Origin: an uncultured Prevotella sp.
GTDB lineage: Bacteria; Bacteroidota; Bacteroidia; Bacteroidales; Bacteroidaceae
DNA length: 64,000 bases
NCBI GenBank assembly: GCA_900540375.1
Contig: UQFS01000014.1
Location: forward strand, 1 to 64,000
Direction: 5' to 3'
This document shows, in pieces, positions 52,871 to 63,300 of the stretch (within the stretch, counting starts at the first letter, position 1; each line of letters opens with the position of its first letter). Both the position numbers and the translations under genes were made by a program. Under the pieces are notes generated by a model, which saw only the letters and a program-made list of their open reading frames with translations, was not told where the DNA came from and did no database searches.

Positions 52871-54310
52871 ATGGCACAGAAAGACGTAACAATCAATGAT
52901 ATTTTGAACGGCGGAAAAGGCTCACCGGGCAATGGAGGCACGACTGCCACCGGCACGACCAGGGGCACTGACACCACATCGTCGCAACCGCCCGCTACTG
53001 GAGGCGGAAGTACCGCCACCCCTCCTGTTGACGGCGCACAAGGTGTTGTTGACTTTGGCAATAGTGCGAGTGCGCAGCCAAAGAAGCCTGTAACGACCGC
53101 AGAGGCGACCGACCCGACACAAGCCGCCATCAACCTTGTGGAGCAGCAGCAGGCGCAGCAGGCACCTACGCCTGCCAGCACGGGTAATTTCACACCTAAC
53201 GTGCAGACCACTACTCATTCCTCCACCGCCTCCACCACCGGTAACACAACCACTTCCACCACCGGTAACACCACCACTACCCCCACCGGCAGTAATGGTG
53301 ATGTTGGCAAGGATAAGGACGCAGCAGCGGTGGACACAGAGCCGCAGGACAGTAAGAAGAAGTCGGCGATGTCGTATGCTGACATGTTCGCGGCTATGGA
53401 GCCATACAAGGAGCCGACCAAGGAAGAGCTGGAGAAGGAGCGGAAGAAGGAGAAGCGTGAGCGTCTCTTCGCCGCCATCGGCGACGGCATATCGGCACTT
53501 AGCAACCTCTTCTTCACTACCCAGTATGCCCCGAATATGTACGACCCCAATAAGGAGACGAACAGCGAGCGTGTTGAAAACTACTGGACGAACCTTAAAA
53601 AGGAGCGTGAGGCGAACAGGCAGCGTTATGTGGACGGATACATCAAAGCCAAGCAAGCCGACGACCTTCACGCCATACAGCAGCAGAATGCCGACGCAGC
53701 AGCCGAATGGAAGAAGGCGGACACTGAGCGCAAGAATGCCATTGCCAAGGCACAGGGCGAGGTGCTTGCAGCCCGTGCAGCCAAAGACCAGTCAGCCGCC
53801 GACCTTGCCGCTAAGAAATTGGAGTACCTCATAGCAGGTTGGCCGGAGGAGCAAGCCAAGAAGCAGGCTGAAATCGACCTGCTGAAAGCAAAGAAAAAGC
53901 AGGCTGACGCACAGACGAACAACGCGAATGCCTCAGCAGACGAGCACCGCAGACGTGGAACAGCGTCGTGGGTAGGCGGCAGTAGCGACAAGGGCGGCAA
54001 CTCTGGCGGCAAGGGCGGCAAACCTTACGCTACGCTCAACGGTGTGCCCTACGCATCGAAAGCAGACTACGAGAGAGCGGTTGTCAGCTATGCTAAACAG
54101 TATGGCATTCCTTTGCAATATAAGAAGAAGGGCGGTGTTGGTGGAATGACTGAGACGACTACCAACAGAACTATTGCCAGCCTTGCCTCGGATGTAGAGG
54201 CTCTTTACAGGAAGACACACGCAAAGTCGAAGCCGAATGCACCATCCAAGCCAGCCAAGAAAGGCGGTGGTGCCAAGGGCGGCAACTGGGCATCAGGGCT
54301 TAAATTATAA
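52871..54310 (+). CDS. Low-complexity, coiled-coil protein, possible phage structural protein
   Basis: The 479-residue protein has a Gly/Thr/Pro-rich N-terminus with a short tandem STTGNTTT repeat (53220-53290), a hydrophilic helical middle with heavy Lys/Glu/Ala content (about residues 180-350), and a Gly/Lys-rich tail ending GGAKGGNWASGLKL. No catalytic motif or signal peptide is seen. The gap to the giant gene is only 22 bp. Function is not assignable; a scaffold or internal virion protein would fit. Confidence 0.5.
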   Translation: MAQKDVTINDILNGGKGSPGNGGTTATGTTRGTDTTSSQPPATGGGSTATPPVDGAQGVVDFGNSASAQPKKPVTTAEATDPTQAAINLVEQQQAQQAPTPASTGNFTPNVQTTTHSSTASTTGNTTTSTTGNTTTTPTGSNGDVGKDKDAAAVDTEPQDSKKKSAMSYADMFAAMEPYKEPTKEELEKERKKEKRERLFAAIGDGISALSNLFFTTQYAPNMYDPNKETNSERVENYWTNLKKEREANRQRYVDGYIKAKQADDLHAIQQQNADAAAEWKKADTERKNAIAKAQGEVLAARAAKDQSAADLAAKKLEYLIAGWPEEQAKKQAEIDLLKAKKKQADAQTNNANASADEHRRRGTASWVGGSSDKGGNSGGKGGKPYATLNGVPYASKADYERAVVSYAKQYGIPLQYKKKGGVGGMTETTTNRTIASLASDVEALYRKTHAKSKPNAPSKPAKKGGGAKGGNWASGLKL

Positions 54311-54332
54311 CGATCATCAAAGACTATAAGAT

Positions 54333-57300
54333 ATGCCATTAGATAAAGGTAAACTTCAAAAGTTGTACTCCACTCTCCAGCAGGGCGGATACTCACAGAG
54401 CTATGATGAGTTTGAGAAAGGCTTCACGGGTAATGACAACTACCCCAACAGAAAGAAGGTCTATGACCTCCTGACCGAGCATGGAGCTAACATCGGTAAA
54501 ACGTATGAGGACTTCATGGGTAAGATGCAGGCACCGCCTCAGCCTTCCCAGCCTCAGCATCAGAACACCCCGGCACCGGCTCCTAAGCCTCAGCCGAAGC
54601 CAAAGGGCGGCGGCATGACTGCGGCTGAGCGTGCGCAATTCATCCGGAATGCCCAAGGCATTGTGCATCAAAGTGCAGCCGGACTCCAACGCGCGAAAAA
54701 CCAGATGGACTATGCCAACAGCAACCGTGGGTTGAAAGTGGACCCCGTGCATTTGGGCCAGAACGCGAAGGTAGTCAGGCGACATGTTAACGGCACGGTG
54801 GCAAAACCGCGTCCCGTCTTCGATGTTGCTCCTGAACAGCAGCCGGGCGACACCTACTTGACCGAGAGCGGCAATGAGTTTGCCAGCCGAGCCGAGGCAG
54901 ACACCGAGCAGAATGCCGTTGACCAGTATCGCTATGACCAGAGCGAGACCGGGCAGTTGAATAATGCCTATGCCGAAGCAGAGAGGCTTGACAAGCTCTT
55001 GGAACAGCATGGTAAGGAACTCGACGATGAGAATAGAGACAAATGGTGGCGAGATCTTCCCCGTGGCGGTGGCGGTGCTGTCAGTACGATGAACGCCAAC
55101 GACAACAACGGTCGCATGACCGATACCGAATACCTCAATTTATTGGCAGCACGCAAGAAGGTTGACGAGCAGATTAGAGACCTGAAGGCGGCGCGAGACG
55201 AGAAGACAGGCACCTTCCTTGGCGGACTGTGGCGTGGCTTCCGCGACTATGCCTTTGACCCGTCGAACTGGGACAACGGCTATAGTGACTTGCTGACTAC
55301 CTCAGCCATGCTCCGTGCAAAGACAGGAGCTGCACAGACACCGAGAGAGAAAGCTTCCGAGCGCATGATGATGGAGGATACCTACAAGGCAGGTGTTGCA
55401 GCTCAGCAGGCAGAAAAGGTGCTTGGCAATGGCTACCGCTTTATGAGGATATGCGCACAGTCGCTGCCATTCGCACTCCAGTTTATGGCAGGCAATGCAA
55501 CCGGCATGATAGGCGGGCTGACAAGAGCCGGTGAGGGCATGGGCGTGAAGCTGGCCCGTAAGATAGCCATCAAGCAGGGAGCCAACAACATGATGCGCAA
55601 TATTGGTCGCAGCGTGTTGAAAAATACCGGCGTTGCGCTTGGTGACCTTGGAGCAGCCACTGCACTTTCAAATACTATTCAAGCAGCACAGACATGGGCT
55701 GACATAGGTCATAGATATGCTGGTGATGTTACCTACGACCCTAAAACCGGCGATTATAAGCTTGAAGGAGGCAAGAGCCTCGGACGTTCTATCTATGAAG
55801 GTGAAGCCAATTCTATCATTGAGAACTACACCGAGCAGCTTGGCGAGCACATGCACCTTGGCAAGTTTGCTTCTTCCGCATTAACGAAGATGGGACTTGG
55901 CAGAGTGAGCAACTGGTTTACCAAGGTCGGCAAGAGTGAGTTCATGCAGGGCGTGAACAAATACATGAAGATGGCTAGCTTCAATGGTTATCCGCAAGAA
56001 GTGATGGAGGAAGAGGTAGGCATACCCCTTCATGCCATCTTTGACGGTGGAAACAAGATGAGTGACTTGCTTGACGGCAGGCAGCAACTTGACATCGTAG
56101 GCGGCATGCTGTTCTCAATGGCAGGTATGGGCGGTGCGTCGATGGTGATGCAGGGCGGACATAAGGCGGCAATGGCAGTCCAGTACCACCAAGACCAACA
56201 CAAACTCGACAATGCCGATAAGGTAGCGTCGTTCAGGCTCACGGCAGACAAGTGGGCACCCATCAAGGAAGAGATTGACGGTACTACCAATGAGGATTTC
56301 GGCAAGGTGATGAAGGATGTACTCAGCAATGACGAGCTATCCGACCAAGAGAAGCAAGCCGTGTGGGACTATGCCCAGCGGCTTGTCATCATGCGTGGGC
56401 ATAACATGGGTCAGGAGGCTGCTACTCGCAACGGCATGACCGATAAGGAGACCAATGCAGCCAACGAGAGCTACACACAAGGCTACAACACCACCGACGC
56501 AACGGCGATGAACGATGCGAAGAACAGACTGGCAGCTGCTCAGCAGAAGTTCGATGAATATATGGAGCAGACGGGCCGCGAGCGTTGGGAAGGTGAACCG
56601 AGTATGCAGGACATACAGCATCGTCACCGAGACGCACAGAGTCTATTGAATGACAAGTGGGCTGACGGCACTCCAGTATATAATGAAAACGACGAGGAAT
56701 ACAAGCTTGCTCAGGCTGTTGTCAATGCCCAGCAGGAGTATGAGGGCATGATGCAGCGTGTGAGGGACGATATAGACGACGAGGTTCAGCAGACAGGAGC
56801 CATCTATGACAGCCGTACGAATGACCAAGGCGTTATTCAGTCGGCGACGCTGAAGGCGCAGAACCCGGACGGCACCGACAAGAAGGTGTATATCACCAGC
56901 GGCAATGTCGTAATGACCGACGACGGGAAGAGCGTTGACAATCAGAAGAGCGACATGAGTATTGTCGTTGTCGATGAGGACGGCAAGGTTCAAATGATTT
57001 CTCCTGATGAACTATTCTCCCTTGACACGCCGATAGACGGTGCTCAGGCAAAACAGCAAGCCATTGACGCTATCCAGCAGAGCAAGGCGCAGGAAGCCGC
57101 AGATAAGATAAACGGCAAGGTCAATCTTACCGCAGGCAACACCTATACCCTTACGGACAACACCGGACAGCAGATAGAGGCTACCATCGTTGCTGACGGT
57201 CAGACAGGAGCCGTGCAGAACCCTGACGGCACCGTTAACGTGAGCATGAACGGAAAGGTTGTGGCCATGGACGTGAACACGTTGCAGCAGATGGTGGACA

Positions 57301-60300
57301 ACACCAACATGCAGAGAACGGCACAAGGCGACGAAGAGGGCGGACAGGAGCAGCCAACAGAGCAGAAAGGCGACCAAGGCATATTGGACCAAGGCGGCAA
57401 TGTCGTAGACCTCTCCAACATCGGCGAAAGCGAGGAAGGCGGCGGAACCGTCGTGCAAGGTGATGAAGACAGCGGAGCAGTACCGACCTATCCGGGTGGT
57501 GTTGTGGCTCCTGATATGTCAGAGCCTCATCAGTGGCAAGTCGATGATACGTTTACCATCGACAACGGCGGTATGCCCATACGTGGGCAGGTTACCGGTG
57601 TCGGCGAGGACGGTGTGGAGATATACACCGAGAGCCCGGTGAATGGTAAGAAGATGCAGGTTGTTAGCCCGGAAGAGCTGCAAAGCATGACGACCGAGAT
57701 TAACGGGGAGACGGTGCAGGCTCCGCAAGATGAAGCCGCTGCAGAGCAGCGGCCTACGGAACCCAGCCCTACCGAACAGAGTGGGGTCAATGGGGTGAAT
57801 GGGGAGCAGGCGCAAGAGCAAGCACCTCAGACACAAGAGCAAGCACAGCCTCAGCAGGCTGATGGAGAGCAACCCGCACGAGCCATTGACCGCATACCGT
57901 CGCAGCAGATTGATGATGGTAAGGGAAATGTGCGCACAGTGCATAGCTGGGAGCAGGCAGAGCCGGGAGATACCTATGACGCACTGACAGAGATATACCA
58001 CGGCAATGCCGACCGTGTGAAGAAAGGCATAGACAACCGTGTCGGCAAGATTGACAAGGCTATCAAGGGCGTGCATAAGCAGATGGACGCTATCGACAAC
58101 AGCGACGACTTCGACGAGGTTGCCGCACAGAGCGAGCAGTACGACCAGCTCCAGCAGCAGAAAGACGAGTTGGAGAAGCAGAAGAAGTACTGGCAGGGTG
58201 TGCAGATGGTACCCCGCAATCGCAAGATGGACGCCGACCGTCGTAGTGCTGAGGAACAGGCAGCTGCCAAAGCCGCACAGGAGAAGGCGGAAGCCGAGGC
58301 CGCTGAGAAAGCCCGTCAGGAGCGTGAGCAGGTGAACGGCGTGCCAAATGTAGTCAATGATATACCGGCAGACGCGCGGAAGCGTGGTTTCCGCAATGTG
58401 AACGGCATGGTGGTGAACCGACAGGGCGAGACGCAGGGCGTTAGCGGCAGGGAGAGCAATGTGAAGTTCTCTTCCACCGACACAGCCAAAGGCCACATCA
58501 AGGTTATTGATGCTGACGAGCTCCAGCCGTCACACGTCAGCGGACAGCGCAACCCGTCATTCTTCATCGACGAGGCACAGCCAAAGGACAGAACGGACAC
58601 TGTATCCGGAATGGCAGCTGCTAAGATTGCAGCTGACCTCAACCCGGAAGAGATAACGGGCGACGGCAGTGCCTACCAGTTCAGTGCCCCGACGGTGAAC
58701 AGCCGTGGTGAGGTCATTCAGGGCAACAACCGCAGTGACGCATTGAAGCTTATGTACTCCAATCCAGCCTTCAAACCGGCTCAGGACGCATACAAGCAGT
58801 ATATCGCCGACCATGCCGAAGAGTTTGGCTTCACTCCTGAGGACGTAGCGAAGATACAGCAGATGGAGCACCCGGTGATGGTGAACGAGCTTGACGTGCC
58901 TGATGATGAGGCTATCCGCTTAGGCCAGATGAGAGCGAGCGACAACGAAAGTGGCGGCATTGAGCGTATCGACCCTGTGACGACCTCACAGAAGCTTGAC
59001 GGCAAGGTGAGCAGCTTTGCCAACGTGTTGCTGTCCTCACCCGACGAGGACGCAAGTCTGAGCGATGTGCTCATGCAGAACGGAGCCAAGGCAGTGAATT
59101 GGCTGGCAACACAGGGAGCTATCAGCGACACGGCTGCACAGAGTGCCTTTGACAAGAAAGGCAACCTCACGCCTGAGGCACGCATGGACTTGCAGAATAT
59201 CTTGAAGCAGAGTTTGTTCCAAGGTGGTGTGAGCGACCTGCCCACGATGTTTGACAAGATGCCCGCCAAGGCGCAGAAAGCTATCCTCTCCACGTTCATG
59301 CGCGACTTCGACAGTGCTGAGAGCGAGCGGATATTGCCTGAGATACAGCGAGCCATTGAGGCATGGTACGACTGTGCGATGAGCAATGAGGCGTTTGCCA
59401 AGGCTTCCAACTACAAAGGAGCCAAGAATGCCATGCACGACTGGGAGCGTCAGACAAACATGCTTGACGACAACATGCCGTCGGATAAATTCAGTAACTT
59501 TGCAAGAGAGCTGGCATGCCGTCTGCAAGGTTGCAGCATGCGCGAGACGCAACAGAGCCTCAACGACTTCTTCGACCTTGTGCAGGGCAAGAGCCAAGGT
59601 GATTTGTTTGGCGGCACGACAATGGGCGAGCAGGCAGACAGACAAGAGTCTATCCGCCGTATTTTCAATATCGAATATAAACCAATAAGCAATGGAAAGA
59701 CAAGAAGCAATGCTGTGGCTGACAACAGTAGCCAGAGCGGAGAAGGGCGACAAGGAAGCCCAACAGATGGTAAGGGACGCGAACGAGCTGAGAGCGGAAG
59801 CGGGTCAGCCAACGGTGCAGGAGGAACTGAGAGCCATGATGAGGAAGGCATAAAGGCTACCCATGTTGATACCTACGGTCATGGCTCCCGTACAATATAT
59901 AAAAACCTTAAGACTGGAAAGGTAACTGTAATCTTCGGCGAAGGTGACAAGGCGAACCGTAATGGTGGAAAATATAATGTGAGAACCGCTGCGGAGCAGC
60001 AACCTACAGAACCGAGCGGGGATAGTAGCCATAGAAACGATAGTAGCCATAGTATAGGATCGACTTCTTCATCTGAGAAGAAGGAGACAGAGCGGCAAGG
60101 CGTGAACACTGAGCCTACTGAGAAGCAGAAAGAGGCCGGTAACTATAAGAAGGGACATATCAAGGTTGACGGCTACGACATCACCATTGAGAACCCTAAG
60201 GGCAGTACCCGGAGCGACAAGGACGCGTCGGGGAAGGCTTGGAGTGTGCCTATGCACTATGACTACGGCTATATCAAGGGTACTGAGGGCGTTGACGGCG

Positions 60301-63300
60301 ACCATATCGACGTGTACCTGTCAGACAACCCTACGAGCGGCAATGTGTATGTCATTGACCAGATAGACCAGAAGACCGGCAAGTTTGACGAGCATAAGGT
60401 GATGTACGGTTTTCCATCCAAGGAAGCTGCTGTTGAGGCTTACAAGGGACAGTACGAGAAAGGCTGGAAAGTTGGCACGGTTACTGAGGTGAGCCGCGAG
60501 GACTTCAAGAAGTGGGTGGAGAGCAGCAAACGGAAGACCAAGCCGTTCGGCGAGTATAAGAGCGTGAAGGAGGCCGCTGTGGAGCGGCAGCCTACACAAC
60601 CGAGCGCATCAACCGAGCGTACAGAGCAGAAGCAAAAGCGTACTACCACTAAGGGAAAGACGGAAAAGAACTTTGTCATTGAAATTCAGAACGCCATCGA
60701 GGACGATGCAGCCTACGGAAAGTACGACCACAAGCTTACGATGAGCGACATCAAGAAAATGGCTCAGAAGTATGACTTGCTGAAAGACTACAAGGACACC
60801 GACATGCAGGAGCTTGTGGAGAGAGCAATGACACTTGCCACAAGGCAGGTTGCTCAGGCTGACATCAATAAGGACGAGCAGACAAAAAAGGCTGGTTTTG
60901 ACGAGGTTGTAAGACTGTATCAGTCTCAGCCGAGCCTGAACGCGAGAGACACCAGCCGTGTTGCTCATCAGCAATACTCAACACCTACCCCATTCGGCTA
61001 TGTGATGGATATGTTCATGATGGGTGGCGATAAGAAGCCGTTGAAGCTGTTGGAGCCGAGCGCAGGCAACGGAGCGTTGACGATAGGCATCCCGGCACCG
61101 CTGTGGCATGTGAACGACATCGACGAGCGCAGACTTATGAACCTCCGTACCATGCCCTACGGTCGGATAACCAATCAGGACGGCACCATGCCGTTTGAGC
61201 CCAAGGCATACGACGCAGTGGCTACCAACCCACCATTCGGCAGTACGCAGGAGAAGGAGTTTGACGGCGGCAGGACGAAGATAACCAGTCTGGAGGGGCT
61301 TATGGCTATTAATGCTCTTGCCTCCATGAAGGACGACGGGCGTGCCGCCATCATCATCGGCGGCAACACCCAGTATATGAGCAATGGTGCTATGCAGGCC
61401 AAGGATATGAAACTGTTCAAGCACCTGTACACCCATTACAACGTCGTTGACGTTATCAACCTTGACGGCGACATGTACAAGCGCAACGGAACCGGTTACA
61501 ATGTGCGCATGATACTCATTGCCGGACGCAAGACCGACGTAGGCGACAATCCTGAGAAGTTCACCTTCCCACCGGTGAAGAAGAAGGCGCGAGCCGAGCA
61601 AGTAAAGACATTCGACGAATTATATAAACGAGTAGAAGATGACATTCAACAAGCTAAGCAAATGGAGCGTGAGCCTTCCGCTGCTGTCAACAGTGACGGA
61701 AGTCAGCCAGTCAACAGTACGTCAGAGCGTACTGGCAATAGTGAGGCAGCAGGTGGAGTTCAGCAACAACCCGTACGAGCAGGCGAGATGGAGCGACGTC
61801 CACAACCCGGACGGAGTGTACGACCTTCCTCAGCCCAAGACGGACGAGGAAATGGAGAACGAGGCCAACATGGAAGCGCTGACCGACTGGATAATGCAGA
61901 CGGACGAGATGCAGGAAGCAATAACACTGTTCAGGGGAACAGACCCACACAAGGGCAATCCTCAGAACGGCGAGAAGTCGGAAGCACTGGACGAGGAACA
62001 GTCGGAGGAAATCAGCGTGGAGGAACTTCTGAACGGAATAACACCACTGGAGAGCGACCCGCGATAACCAAAAATGCTGAGGCACAGCCTCAGCGTACAG
62101 AACCGCGCGCACCACAAGCACCCCGTCAGAAGGTAGAGTTAGGACAGGAGAAAGTAGCCTATCCTAACAAGAGCCAGAGCATGACACTTCAAAGCCGTGT
62201 GCCAGCCGCACAGGCTGAGGCTATTGCCGAGAACCTTGACAAGCTTGGCGATGTTGACGAGATGGTACGCTCAGAGCTTGGCTACAGCAGCAAGGACGAA
62301 CTGTACTCTCATCTTGCCGCCGAGCAGATAGACAGTGTGGCACTTGCCATCAATCAGATGAAGCATGGCAAGGGCTTCATTATCGGCGATATGACCGGTG
62401 TAGGCAAAGGCAGACAGGGTGCAGCCCTTATCCGCTGGGCTATCAAGCAAGGCAAGACCCCTATCTACTTCACTCAGAAGGCACGTCTGTACACGGACAA
62501 CTACCGTGATATGTGCGATATAGGCAGCAATGGTTTACGTCCGTTCCTTATTGCCTCAAATGATGATGGCAATATCGTTGAGAACGTTGTCGATGAGAAC
62601 GGCAAGAAAGTCTATGACAAGAATGGCGAGCCCGTTACCCGTGTCGTTTACGGACTTCCCAAGCCCAAGGAGCGTGAGCGTGTCTATGACTACATACTCC
62701 AGAACGGCAAGCTGCCACCTGAGTATGACTATGTGCTTGTCACCTACTCTCAGATACAGTCCGGCACCAAGACCTATGAGATAGGCAAGAATGGTGAAAT
62801 AGAAGTTAAGGACAAGAAATACAAGGGCAAGACACCCGGTGCTGACAAGAATGGTGATATTCGCCGTGATGTGCTGGAGACGCTTGCCAAGGACAACTAT
62901 GTCTTCTTGGACGAGAGCCATACCGTAGGCAGTCAGTCGTCGAGTGGTTTGTACATGCAAGACTTGCTCAAAGGTGCAGAGGGAGTAACATATCTTAGTG
63001 CCACCTTTGCCAAGCGTCCCGATAACATGCCCCTGTATGCCATGAAGACAGCCATGAGCGAGAGCGGTCTGAGCCAAAAGGATATGATTGACGCTATCCA
63101 GAATGGCGGTGTAACATTGCAGGAAATTATGTCCAAGCAGCTTGTTCAGAGCGGTCAGATGATTAGACGTGAGCGTGATTTCACCGGCGTAAGCATTGAC
63201 TGGGAAGGCGTGGACGAAGAGACCGACAAGCAGCAGCGTGCCCAGTTTGACGAGGTTGCCAAGATATACAATGCCATCCGTGAGTTCCAAGACAACTATG

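Noticed and set aside
53136..53834. 232-codon plus-strand frame overlapping the 479-residue gene
   Set aside because: Its product is dominated by Arg, Ser, Thr and Pro, as an off-frame reading of Lys/Glu/Ala codons gives. The main frame has the better codon pattern.
57519..58496. 325-codon minus-strand frame opposite the giant gene
   Set aside because: Leu/Cys/Arg-rich shadow with no start context. The plus frame here has the normal third-position pattern, unlike the two nested ORFs.
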